Source: Desulfatibacillum alkenivorans DSM 16219 (GTDB lineage Bacteria > Desulfobacterota > Desulfobacteria > Desulfobacterales > Desulfatibacillaceae). Taken from it: a DNA stretch of 64,000 nucleotides. Below, piece after piece: positions 52,197 through 60,965 of this stretch (its first letter is position 1; the number at the start of each line of letters is the position of its first letter). The position numbers were made by a program, and so were the translations under genes. The DNA is taken from assembly GCF_900142135.1 (NCBI RefSeq), contig NZ_FQZU01000001.1, forward strand, positions 440,905-504,904, read 5' to 3'. The notes beneath the pieces were generated by a model. That model was not told the origin of the DNA, ran no database searches, and worked only from the letters and a program-made list of their open reading frames with translations.

Positions 52197-54542
52197 ATGC
52201 CGGGTAAGCCGACTTACGAAGAACTGGAAGTCCAGGTTCAAAGGCTGCAGCAGCAAGTTGCAGACCTGGAGGAGGAACTTCACCAGGCCCAATGGGACGG
52301 GGAGTTTTTTTCCAGAAGCATGCTGGAAAATCTTCCGTTTGATTTCTGGGTGCAGGATCTTCAGGATCAGATCATCCTGCAAAGCAATCTTTCCAGAAGA
52401 CATTGGGGCGAAGCCTTGAAAGGCTCCGACATCACCAAGGGACTTCCCGAGTCCGGCGTAAAGCTCCTCAAAGAAAATAAATCCAAGGTCGTCAAAGGCC
52501 AGACCGTCGCCTGGGAGATGCAAACCGGGGAAGGGGATTTGGATACAAGGGTTTTCTACAATATCCTGTCCCCCGTGTACTCCCGCGGCGTACTCAGGGG
52601 GATGCTGGGCATCTTTTTTGACGTGACGGACCAAAGGATAGCCCAGGAAGCGCTTAACGATTCCCGGCTGCGTCTGCGCGTCCTGTTGGCGCAAATGCCC
52701 GGCGCCATGATGTGGACCACGGACGTGAATCTGCGCAACACCCTGTCCCTGGGCGCCGCCTTGGGCAGTATAGGCCTGGAATCCACCCAGACGCCAGGGA
52801 TGAGCCTGGAGGATTTTTTCGCCGTTTCCGATCCCGATTTTCCCCCCATCAGAGCCCACCAGGCGGCCCTGAAAGGCATATCCAGCGCTTACGAAATCGT
52901 CTGGTCCCAAAGGACTTTTCAGGCCCATACGGAGCCCCTCAGAAAGCAAAGCGGAGAAATTGCCGGCGTGATCAGCGTGGCCATTGACGTCACCGAACGC
53001 AAGACCATAGAAACCGCCCTGCGCGAGAGCAACGAAATGGCCCGGGCCCTGCTTAACGCGTCTACGGACTCGGTGGTGCTCTTGGACCGCCAGGGGGCCA
53101 TCCTGGCCCTTAATCAGACCTGCGCATCCAATTTACGGAGCTCCGTGGACGACGCTTTAAGCGAATGCGTTTGGGACCTGCCTCAAAAATACATGCCCAA
53201 CCTGGAGCGGGCTCAAATCCAGGCGGTTTTGGACACGGGCAAATCCCTCCGCTACTCGGATGAAAGAAACAACCGGTTTTACGACGTTTTGGTTTACCCC
53301 ATACACGACCAGGAAGACCATGTGGACCGCGTGGCCGTGTTCGCCAGGGACGTCACCGCCCAAAAACAGGCCGAAGAGGAAAAGCTCCGCCTGGAGTCCC
53401 AATTGCAGCAGGCCCAAAAAGCGGAGGCCATCGGCACCCTGGCGAGCGGCATTGCCCACGATTTCAATAATATCCTTTCGGCCATCATGGGGTACACGGA
53501 AATGTGCACCATGGAAATCCCGGAAGGCTCCATGGCCCACAACAATCTGCTGCAGGTCCTGAAAGCCTCGCATCGGGCCAAGGATCTCGTGGGGCAGATT
53601 TTAACCTTCTCCCGGCAAAAGGGGCAGGAGCAAAAACCCGTCCAAATGGACCTTGTGGTCAACGAGGCCCTCAAGCTCCTGCGCGCCTCCCTGCCTTCCA
53701 CCATTACCTTCCGCCGTTACATAAAAAAGGAGATGGGCAAGGTGCTGGCCGACCCCACGGCCCTGCACCAGGTGCTCATGAATCTTTGCACCAACGCCTT
53801 CCACGCCATGCGCAACGCAGGCGGCGTTCTGGAAGTGCGTCTGGAAAGCAAGGCGTTTGAGCCGGATGAACCCATGCCGGACCCGGGAATGGCGCCTGGG
53901 CGGTATTTACGCCTGACCGTATCGGACACCGGGCACGGCATGGACGCCCAAACCATGGAAAGGATTTTCGACCCTTATTTCACCACCAAGGAAATGGGAG
54001 AGGGCGCCGGCCTGGGCCTGGCCGTGGTCCAGGGGATTGTCAACAGCCATGGAGGCGTTATTACCGTAAAAAGCACCCTGGGCGAGGGCTCCTCCTTTCG
54101 GGTCTATTTGCCGGAAACCGATACCTGCGACGTGGATGACCAAGACGAAATCCTCCCCGCGCCCCGCGGCCAGGAACGCATTCTTTTCGTCGACGACGAG
54201 CCCGATCTTCTCCAGCTGGGCAAGCAAATGCTGGAGCACCTGGGGTATCAAGTCGTCACCTTTATCAATCCCAACGAAGCCCTGCAGGAGTTCAGGCAAA
54301 ACCCCGGCGCCTTTGATTGCGTGGTCACGGATCAGACCATGCCTTATATGACGGGCGGCGTGTTGGCCCAAAAGATTTTGGAGATAAAACCCGATACCCC
54401 CATTGTGCTTTGCACCGGATACAGCGAGATCATGTCCGAGGAAAAGGCGAAAACGCTGGGCATCCGGGGGTATATGATGAAGCCGCTTGAATTGTTCCGT
54501 TTTTCCAGCATCGTCAGGGAAGCCCTGGACGCCTCAGAATAA
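52197..54542 (+). CDS. cytoplasmic PAS hybrid histidine kinase
   Basis: A 781-residue sensor without transmembrane segments. An N-terminal coiled coil (TYEELEVQVQRLQQQVADLE) precedes three PAS domains (about 40-155, 160-280, 285-405). HisKA has SGIAHDFNNILSAIMGYTEM, HATPase has DTGHGMDAQTMERIFDPYFT and GAGLGLAVVQGIV. The C-terminal receiver has phospho-Asp in CVVTDQTMPYMTGG. ATG 52197 has AAGGAG 6 nt upstream and is preferred over 52161. It is 41 bp after the exporter gene and completes a kinase-exporter-kinase unit. Confidence 0.87.
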   Translation: MPGKPTYEELEVQVQRLQQQVADLEEELHQAQWDGEFFSRSMLENLPFDFWVQDLQDQIILQSNLSRRHWGEALKGSDITKGLPESGVKLLKENKSKVVKGQTVAWEMQTGEGDLDTRVFYNILSPVYSRGVLRGMLGIFFDVTDQRIAQEALNDSRLRLRVLLAQMPGAMMWTTDVNLRNTLSLGAALGSIGLESTQTPGMSLEDFFAVSDPDFPPIRAHQAALKGISSAYEIVWSQRTFQAHTEPLRKQSGEIAGVISVAIDVTERKTIETALRESNEMARALLNASTDSVVLLDRQGAILALNQTCASNLRSSVDDALSECVWDLPQKYMPNLERAQIQAVLDTGKSLRYSDERNNRFYDVLVYPIHDQEDHVDRVAVFARDVTAQKQAEEEKLRLESQLQQAQKAEAIGTLASGIAHDFNNILSAIMGYTEMCTMEIPEGSMAHNNLLQVLKASHRAKDLVGQILTFSRQKGQEQKPVQMDLVVNEALKLLRASLPSTITFRRYIKKEMGKVLADPTALHQVLMNLCTNAFHAMRNAGGVLEVRLESKAFEPDEPMPDPGMAPGRYLRLTVSDTGHGMDAQTMERIFDPYFTTKEMGEGAGLGLAVVQGIVNSHGGVITVKSTLGEGSSFRVYLPETDTCDVDDQDEILPAPRGQERILFVDDEPDLLQLGKQMLEHLGYQVVTFINPNEALQEFRQNPGAFDCVVTDQTMPYMTGGVLAQKILEIKPDTPIVLCTGYSEIMSEEKAKTLGIRGYMMKPLELFRFSSIVREALDASE

Positions 54543-54674
54543 TCCCGCGTAAAAGCAATTATTTATCCCGTCAGTTAAAAAACCTCTTTCCCCGGCCTTG
54601 AACAGCGGTGGCGACCGTGATAAAGCTCCTTGCCAGATTTACCCTGTGTTGCATTTTGCCAAAAGGGAGACGTC

Positions 54675-55196
54675 ATGGAACAGGAAAAATTGAAGCCGGC
54701 GGTTCATGAAACCGCATTTATAGCAGACGGCGCCAGAGTGCGGGGGGACGTGGTCATCGCCCAGGGCTCCGGGGTGTGGTACAACGCGGTTATGCGCGGC
54801 GACGAAGGCCGGATTTCCGTGGGCGAAGGCACCAATATCCAGGACTGCGTGGTGGTTCATTCCGATCTCGGCATGGGGGCTGATATTGGAAACGGATGCA
54901 CCGTCGGCCACGGCGCCGTCATCCGGGGCGCAAAAATCGGCGATAACGTCATGGTAGGCATGAACTCCACCATAATGACCGGGGTTGAAATCGGCCGGGA
55001 CAGCATCGTTGCAGCCAATGCTTTGGTTTCCTACAATAAAAAGTTCCCGCCCAGGTCCCTGATACAAGGCGTGCCTGCACGGTTCGTGCGGGAATTGACG
55101 GATGATGAGGTGGAATCCAACGTCATGGCCGCCAAACTATATATTGAATTGGCAAGACGCTACTCCTCCGGCCAGATCGCCGGACTGGAAGACTGA
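54675..55196 (+). CDS. gamma-carbonic-anhydrase-like hexapeptide protein, one metal ligand replaced
   Basis: A 173-residue left-handed beta-helix protein of the YrdA/gamma-CA group. Two zinc-ligand His are present (H62 in VVHSD, H79 in VGHGA). The third, expected five residues later as HG, is R84 (AVIRGAK). Trimeric gamma-CA proteins bind zinc through three His, so metal binding and catalysis are in doubt. ATG 54675 has GGGAG upstream; a longer frame from 54630 has no ribosome binding site. It is 14 bp before the YchJ gene. Confidence 0.85.
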   Translation: MEQEKLKPAVHETAFIADGARVRGDVVIAQGSGVWYNAVMRGDEGRISVGEGTNIQDCVVVHSDLGMGADIGNGCTVGHGAVIRGAKIGDNVMVGMNSTIMTGVEIGRDSIVAANALVSYNKKFPPRSLIQGVPARFVRELTDDEVESNVMAAKLYIELARRYSSGQIAGLED

Positions 55197-55210
55197 AAGG
55201 AATATAAAAC

Positions 55211-55696
55211 ATGAGTCAGTGCCCTTGCGGGTCCGAAAAAGAATATGCACAATGCTGCGAGCCCTTTATCAAAGGCGGCGACCATGCAAAAACCGCCGAG
55301 CAATTGATGCGCTCCAGATATACCGCCTACACCCTGGCTGAAATAGACTACATCAGGGACACCATCGACCCTGAAGCCAACGACGACTTTGACGAGAACA
55401 GCGCCAGGGATTGGGCGGAAAACTCCGAATGGCACGGCCTGGAAATCGTCTCCACCTTTCAGGGCGGCGAGGACGACGAAGCCGGCCAGGTGGAGTTCAT
55501 CGCCAATTACAGCCAGAAAAACGCCAGGACAAAGCACCACGAACTGGCTGACTTCCGCAAGATTGACGGCAAATGGTATTTTGTGGACGGCGAAGCCGTA
55601 GCGCCCAAACCCGTCAAACGGGATAAACCCAAGGTGGGCCGCAACGACCCCTGCCCTTGCGGAAGCGGAAAAAAATATAAAAAATGCTGCGGATAA
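55211..55696 (+). CDS. YchJ/UPF0225 protein with two SEC-C motifs
   Basis: A 161-residue protein. Zinc-binding SEC-C motifs lie at both ends: [16 protein letters not shown] and [15 protein letters not shown] SnoaL/NTF2-like domain between them has [16 protein letters not shown]. YchJ proteins are widespread and of unknown function. Terminal C-C-G is intact. Confidence 0.88.
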   Translation: MSQCPCGSEKEYAQCCEPFIKGGDHAKTAEQLMRSRYTAYTLAEIDYIRDTIDPEANDDFDENSARDWAENSEWHGLEIVSTFQGGEDDEAGQVEFIANYSQKNARTKHHELADFRKIDGKWYFVDGEAVAPKPVKRDKPKVGRNDPCPCGSGKKYKKCCG

Positions 55697-55875
55697 GGCT
55701 TTTCGTCCGGTTTTTTCTGCACGAAAAAACTAACTGGACGAAATGCGATCCAATTCATATATTATTACAACAATTTGGTTTTGTTGGGCTTTACACCCTC
55801 AATTCAATCCGGGTTTTAGAAGGCCGGGGTTGGGTGGTTTTTTACAGGGTTTGCCCCTAAAAAACCGCTTTATCG

Positions 55876-55960
55876 CTCCGATTGGACCATGGCGCCCAAC
55901 AGCAGGCCGCAAGGCCGGGCGCGTCCAATTTTACGGCGGGACTAAGCCCGCCAATCGGAG
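55876..55960 (+). other. structured region upstream of the small hypothetical gene
   Basis: CTCCGATTGG (55876-55885) pairs with CCAATCGGAG (55951-55960). An inner hairpin GGCGGG-ACTAAG-CCCGCC (55935-55952) partly competes with the outer stem. It is 35 bp ahead of the next gene. Function unknown. The rest of the 55697-55995 gap shows no gene. Confidence 0.45.
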
Positions 55961-55995
55961 TAAACCGGATCACCCAATCATCGGAGGCGAAAATA

Positions 55996-56355
55996 ATGAG
56001 CGATCAAGGCTTGGACATCGATTTCACCGTAGACGAAAGCAACCTGTACCGGGAAGAGTCCATCACGGACATGAAGGTGGCGTCCATCAGGAGAATGATC
56101 CCCATCAAAACGGACGGGTCCGAAGACCCGGACAGGAAAACCATCTACATCGGCCACACCCAGCTTATGTCTTCCCAAGGCCCTGTGCCCATCCAGGAAA
56201 CCCTGGAAGTGGACTCCCTGGAAGAAGCCATCAAGGCCTTTCCCGCGGCCATGGAAAAGTCCCTCAAAGAAATGGTGGACAGAATTCAGCAAATGCAGCG
56301 CGAACAGGAAATCATGCAGCGGGAGGAATCCCGGATTATCGTTCCCGGCCGTTAA
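55996..56355 (+). CDS. small soluble hypothetical protein
   Basis: A 119-residue acidic protein I do not place in a named family; similar small cytoplasmic proteins occur in Geobacter-type bacteria, as far as I recall. The N-terminal half is beta-rich (RRMIPIKTDGSEDPDRKTIY, IGHTQLMSSQGPVPIQETLE). The C-terminal half is an amphipathic coiled helix (FPAAMEKSLKEMVDRIQQMQ). ATG 55996 has GGAGG 9 nt upstream; the frame extends upstream without a ribosome binding site. Convergent with the YibE/F gene, whose stop adjoins. Confidence 0.75.
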   Translation: MSDQGLDIDFTVDESNLYREESITDMKVASIRRMIPIKTDGSEDPDRKTIYIGHTQLMSSQGPVPIQETLEVDSLEEAIKAFPAAMEKSLKEMVDRIQQMQREQEIMQREESRIIVPGR

Positions 56356-57492
56356 TCATTCGGCTGTCTGCAGATTTGCGCCGCTTTTCCGGCCCCTGGT
56401 GAAAACCAGGGCGCCGGCGAGCGCGGTGAACGGCGCCACCGTAATCAGCCCAAAGCTGCCCACCAGCGTATTCAAAATTTCCGCCGACACGTAGTTGAGG
56501 TTAAACAGGTTTCCCAAGGCCACGCCCTGGGCCATGAACACCATCAACAGGGTGATGTATCCGCCGGAATAGGCGAAAAGCAGGGTGGTGGTCATGGTTC
56601 CCACAACAGCCCTGCCTACTGCCAGGCCTGACTTGAGAGACTCCATAAAGCCCATGTCCGGCCTTTTGAGGGCCAGTTCGTTCATGGCCGAAGCCACGTC
56701 CATGGCCAGATCCATGACCGCTCCGGACGAGGCGATAAACACAGAAGCCAAAAAAACCTGGGTAAGGGAGATATCGGCGAAGCCGCAGTAAAGCAGGGTT
56801 TCGCTGAACGGCCTCACCGCGCCGTGCAGCTTAAAAGCCCCTCCGAAAGCCAGGGCCAGCACGCAGGTTGTGACCACCCCGGCAACCGCTCCGGCGAAAG
56901 CGACAAACCCTTGCTTGCTCAACCCACCCACAAGGAAGATCACCGCCGCGCTCACCACAGTCACCACGGCCACGGCCGTCACAATGGGATTGTACCCCTT
57001 GAGGAACATGGGGACCATGATCTGCCAGATGACGGCCGCCGAAAAGATAAACGACAATATGGCTTTGGCGCCGGTCCAGCCTCCGAACAATACCAGCAGC
57101 AAAAAGAACAAGGATAAAAGCACCAACTCCACGTCCAGCCGGTAGTGGTCCATGGCGTTGGCGTAGGCCACGGCCCCGTCCTTGATCGTCAAGACCATAT
57201 AGGCTTTGTCGCCGGGCAGGAAAATTTTGTCCAGGTCCATCTTGCCGGTCACATGATTTTCAGCCGAAACGATTTCTCCCTTGAACGGTCCGTTCAGGAG
57301 TTCGACCTCCAGGGATTGGGCGCCCATGCGCACGATGCCGTATTGGTGCAGCAGGGAGTTGTCCGTCTCAAGCACTTTCCCTTTGCACCGGACCGCCTTG
57401 GCGTCGCCCCGGTCCGAAAATCCCGTGGGCAAAGCCATGACAACCAGGGTCATGACCACAAAAAACAGGGTGAGAATCAGGTCTCGCTTCAC
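56356..57492 (-). CDS. YibE/F-family membrane protein
   Basis: A 378-residue protein. One N-terminal helix, a small extracytoplasmic domain (residues 30-120), then seven or eight transmembrane helices. Conserved blocks are GGWTGAKAILSFIFS, LASVFIASSGAVMDLAMDVA and VGRAVVGTMTTTLLFAYSGG, which match YibE/F. Function is unknown; efflux has been proposed for the family. Starts with GTG (AGGGGG upstream). Confidence 0.85.
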   Translation of the reverse strand: MKRDLILTLFFVVMTLVVMALPTGFSDRGDAKAVRCKGKVLETDNSLLHQYGIVRMGAQSLEVELLNGPFKGEIVSAENHVTGKMDLDKIFLPGDKAYMVLTIKDGAVAYANAMDHYRLDVELVLLSLFFLLLVLFGGWTGAKAILSFIFSAAVIWQIMVPMFLKGYNPIVTAVAVVTVVSAAVIFLVGGLSKQGFVAFAGAVAGVVTTCVLALAFGGAFKLHGAVRPFSETLLYCGFADISLTQVFLASVFIASSGAVMDLAMDVASAMNELALKRPDMGFMESLKSGLAVGRAVVGTMTTTLLFAYSGGYITLLMVFMAQGVALGNLFNLNYVSAEILNTLVGSFGLITVAPFTALAGALVFTRGRKSGANLQTAE

Positions 57493-57645
57493 AAAATCCC
57501 CCTGACAGAGATTAATAACAGAACCAATAATAAGACCGCCGGGAAAGGCGCATCATCGCCCAACCCGGCGGATTTGTAAAGAAGCCGCTGCCTCAAATCA
57601 GTATGGGACTAAGCGCCCCGCGCTGAAATTCATACTTCGTTCCAA

Positions 57646-59130
57646 TTACAGCTCCACGCCCATGATGGAGGCGATTTTCTTGGGAATGTCCGTGTTGTCG
57701 TAAAAGCCGTTGAAGATTTCGCATCCCACGCCCATGGCGGAGGTGGTGATGGGCACGCCCGTATGGGAGTAGGAGGTCCAGCCGATGCCGGCTTTCTGGT
57801 TCAGGATGTGGGTGATCTTCATGGTCAGGGGATCGTAAGAGCCGTAAAGCAGGTATTCCTGGGTTCCGGCCTTGATCTTGTCGCCCTTCATGGTTTGCCG
57901 GAAGGCCTTGTTCAGTTCCGCCAGTTCAAAATCCTTGAGGACCATGGGGCCTTCGCCCTGGGTTTCCAGGCCGAAGTAGTAGCTCAGCATGGGGACGATG
58001 TCGTTGAAGTCGCCGCCGTCCTTGGCGTGTTCTTTCTTGTATTTGTCCACAATGTGGTCGGTGAAAGCCTGGAAGGACAGGCGCTGCTTGCTCAGCACGT
58101 CAAACTGGGTGGAGTACACGGTGCCGGCGAAGCCCAGGGTCATGCCGCCGCATTCATGGTCGCCGGTGACGATGATCAGGGTGTTTTTGGGGTGTTCCTT
58201 GTAGAAGTCCAGGGCGGCCTTGACGGAGTTGTCAAAAGCCAAGGTGTCTTGAATTGCGGAAACCGCGTCGTTGGCGTGGCAGGCCCAGTCGATTTTGCCG
58301 CCTTCCACCATCAGGAAAAATCCTTTTTTGTTCTTGCTCAGGATGTCGATGCCTTTTTGGGTGAATTCCTCCAGGCTGATGTCCAGGGCGGAGTTGTCAA
58401 TGGCGTAGGGCAGGGCCTGTCCGTCGGGCAGCCTGTTATTGTAGGCGATCAGCTTGCCGCCGTCATAATTCATGAATTCGGTTTTGTCGGTGATGATGGT
58501 GTAGCCGCGCCTTTTGGCGATTTCCAGGGCGTCCCCCTGGGGGGCTTTGGATTTTTTTCCCGTGGGGTCTACCAATCCGCCGCCGCCAAAGTAATCGAAG
58601 CCGCTGTCAGCCAGGTCCACGTCGATTTCGTGATACATCTTGCGGGTGGGCTGATGCGCGTAAAAGGCGGCCGGAGTGGCGTGGTCAATGGAAACGCTGG
58701 AAACGATGCCCACGGACATGCCTTTTTCCTTGGCGACTTCAGCAATGGTGGGGACGGGATTCAGCTCGGGGTCCACGCCGATGAAGTTGATATTGGTCTT
58801 GATGCCGCAAGCCATGGCAGTGGCGGAGGCGGCGGAGCCGGTTATAAAACGGTTGGCGGCGTGGGTGGTGGTTACGCCCTGGGCCGGAAACTGGTTCATG
58901 GCCAGCAGTTTCTGGCTTCCGCCGTTGGCTTCGTCGGAAAGGTACACCTCCGCGGCCGAGCGCTGGGGCATGCCCATGCCGTCTCCGATGAACAGGAACA
59001 CGTATTTCGCCTTCCTGAAGCCCTTGTACATTTCCGCTTCCGCGCAAACCGGGCCTGCAGCCATAATAAAAAGGGCCGCCGCCATAAGTAAACAGCCTGC
59101 AATTCTTCCAAATTCTGATCTTGGTTTCAT
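57646..59130 (-). CDS. phoA: alkaline phosphatase
   Basis: A 494-residue periplasmic phosphomonoesterase. A signal peptide ends near VCAEA. VFLFIGDGMGMPQ holds the first metal Asp. The nucleophile Ser is in TGSAASATAMACG, where the usual preceding Asp is Gly. SIDHATPAAFYAHQ, MVEGGKIDWACHANDA, VTGDHECGGMT and YSHTGVP supply the remaining zinc and magnesium ligands. The ribosome binding site is GGAGAACGAG. A collapsed relative lies directly upstream on the same strand. Confidence 0.92.
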   Translation of the reverse strand: MKPRSEFGRIAGCLLMAAALFIMAAGPVCAEAEMYKGFRKAKYVFLFIGDGMGMPQRSAAEVYLSDEANGGSQKLLAMNQFPAQGVTTTHAANRFITGSAASATAMACGIKTNINFIGVDPELNPVPTIAEVAKEKGMSVGIVSSVSIDHATPAAFYAHQPTRKMYHEIDVDLADSGFDYFGGGGLVDPTGKKSKAPQGDALEIAKRRGYTIITDKTEFMNYDGGKLIAYNNRLPDGQALPYAIDNSALDISLEEFTQKGIDILSKNKKGFFLMVEGGKIDWACHANDAVSAIQDTLAFDNSVKAALDFYKEHPKNTLIIVTGDHECGGMTLGFAGTVYSTQFDVLSKQRLSFQAFTDHIVDKYKKEHAKDGGDFNDIVPMLSYYFGLETQGEGPMVLKDFELAELNKAFRQTMKGDKIKAGTQEYLLYGSYDPLTMKITHILNQKAGIGWTSYSHTGVPITTSAMGVGCEIFNGFYDNTDIPKKIASIMGVEL

Positions 59131-59282
59131 CTCGTTCTCCTTAGCGCATAATATGGTCGGGTTTTGTCGGGAAAACGCCCAAAGGGCTGAGTCGAGATTG
59201 CCTCAGTTGTGTTGGAATTATGTTTGGCTCTCGTTAAATTCGTATTGGTACGCCGCGCGCTCAAAGTTTTCCCTGGTTCCTG

Positions 59283-59568
59283 TTAGAATTCCAAGCCCAT
59301 GATGGAGGCGATTTTCTTGGGGATGTCCGTGTTGTGGTATAAGCCGTTAAAATTTTCGCAGCCCAGACCCATGGCGGAGGCGGCGACGGGCACACCGTAT
59401 GAGAGTAGGAAGTCCAGCCGCCGCGGATAAAAAGGAGCACGTACCTGGCTTTTGGGGCGCCCTTACAAAGCTCCGGCTTGGCGCCGGCGGGGCTTGTCGC
59501 CATGACAAACAATACCGCCGCAACCAGCATGCAGCCGCGATTTTTCCAAATGCCGCGCTTGGTTTCAT
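59283..59568 (-). pseudogene. collapsed second alkaline phosphatase gene
   Basis: It starts like the intact gene next to it: MKPSAAFGKI against MKPRSEFGRI, with the same GGAGAGCGAG ribosome binding site. It reaches KARYVLLFI (intact copy KAKYVFLFI), then joins directly to GWTSYSHT, near the C-terminus of the intact enzyme. About 400 residues, including all metal ligands except the last, are deleted. Frame changes occur near 59530 and after SYSHT. The 3' end still shows CCATGATGGAGGCGATTTTC in common with the intact gene. Confidence 0.85.
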
Positions 59569-59709
59569 CTCGCTCTCCTCAATGCAACACCTGGTTGGGT
59601 CCGGACGGGAAAACCGGGAAAAAAAGAGGCTCTTGCCTATAGGATTGCTTTTTCCGGGCTATACTGGCAAAGTGATTTCTTTTATTTGAAACAAAAAAGG
59701 TCTTTCAGC

Positions 59710-60867
59710 ATGTTTTTCCGCTTCGCCTTAGCCACATATTGCCGCTTTCTGCTTAACGTGTCACGGCGATTCGCCTATCCATTCGCTCCGGTCCTGGCCA
59801 GAGGGCTGGGCGTCCCCCTGACTGCAATCAGTTCCATTTTGGCGTTGAACCAGTTTACCACATTATCCGGCGTGGTCATAGGCCCGGCCACGGACCGGAT
59901 CGGTTATAAGCCCATGATGCTGACGGCCATGGGTATGCTGTCCCTGGTGCTTTTGGCGGGAGGCCTAGTCCCCCAATACGGCATGGTTATGGCCGCTCTG
60001 TTGCTGGTGGGTCTGGGAAAGAGCATTTTCGACCCTGCGCTGCAGGCTTATGTGGGCAAGCATATCCCCTTTGAAAAACGGGGCATGGTCGTGGGCCTGC
60101 TGGAAGTGGCCTGGGCCGCCAGCATGCTGATCGGCATTCCCCTCATAGGATACGCCATTGAAACATGGGGCTGGCGGTCTCCTTTCATTATTTTAGGCTG
60201 CCTGTGCCTGGGCGGGCTGGTTCTGCTGTTTTATTTCATCCCCGGAGAAAAAGCGCCGGCGGCTTCCGGCAGGGGCGTGGGATATAAATCCGCCTGGAAA
60301 GCCCTGGTGCGGGAGCGTGCGTGCCTGGGCATCCTGGGCTTCTCGTTTTTGCTTTGCGCGGGCAACGACTGCCTGTTCATAGCCAGCGGCGCCTGGATGG
60401 AGGAGTCCTTCGGCCTGGGAATCGCCGCCCTCGGCATGGGCGCGGGAATCATCGGGCTGGCCGAGCTTTGCGGGGAGGGCCTGACCGCCAGCCTGTCCGA
60501 CAAGATCGGGCTGCCCCGGGCCATCATGCTGGGCGGGATTTGCTGTGCAGCCAGTTACTGCCTGTTGCCGGTGCTCAGCTTCTCCCTGCCTTCGGCGCTA
60601 TCCGGAATATTTCTGGTATTCATGGCCTTTGAATTCACCATCGTCTCCACCCTGGCCCTAAGCACCGAACTGCTGCCGGCCTACCGGGCCACGCTCATGA
60701 GCGGATTGTTGTCCTTTGCAGGTTTGGGCAGGTCCTTCGGCACCCTCATGGGCGGTTTTTTATGGGAGCGGATGGGCATCCCCGGCATCGGCGCGTTTTC
60801 CGCCGCCATGACCGTTTCCGCCGTCCTGTTTCTGGCCTGGAGCCTCAAGGGCTGGAAAAAAGAATGA
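59710..60867 (+). CDS. MFS transporter
   Basis: A 385-residue major-facilitator permease with about 12 helices. The loop 2-3 motif is GPATDRIGYKPMM. GMVVGLLEVAWAASMLIGIP is helix 5, with a motif C-like Gly/Pro pattern. No substrate is indicated. ATG 59710 is preferred over TTG 59686; ribosome binding site AAGG. The neighbouring phosphatase is on the opposite strand, so no operon link. Confidence 0.83.
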   Translation: MFFRFALATYCRFLLNVSRRFAYPFAPVLARGLGVPLTAISSILALNQFTTLSGVVIGPATDRIGYKPMMLTAMGMLSLVLLAGGLVPQYGMVMAALLLVGLGKSIFDPALQAYVGKHIPFEKRGMVVGLLEVAWAASMLIGIPLIGYAIETWGWRSPFIILGCLCLGGLVLLFYFIPGEKAPAASGRGVGYKSAWKALVRERACLGILGFSFLLCAGNDCLFIASGAWMEESFGLGIAALGMGAGIIGLAELCGEGLTASLSDKIGLPRAIMLGGICCAASYCLLPVLSFSLPSALSGIFLVFMAFEFTIVSTLALSTELLPAYRATLMSGLLSFAGLGRSFGTLMGGFLWERMGIPGIGAFSAAMTVSAVLFLAWSLKGWKKE

Positions 60868-60965
60868 TTTCTTAGGGGGGGGCTAAGCCCGCATCGGTCA
60901 AATAAAATGACGCCAAAAGCGATGCCCTGGCGCCATGCGGAATCTTCAAAGAATGATGCGTTTGC

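Noticed and set aside
59261..59530. An intact small secreted protein upstream of alkaline phosphatase
   Set aside because: The segments match the two ends of the adjacent phosphatase in differing frames, so it is a broken copy, not a new gene.
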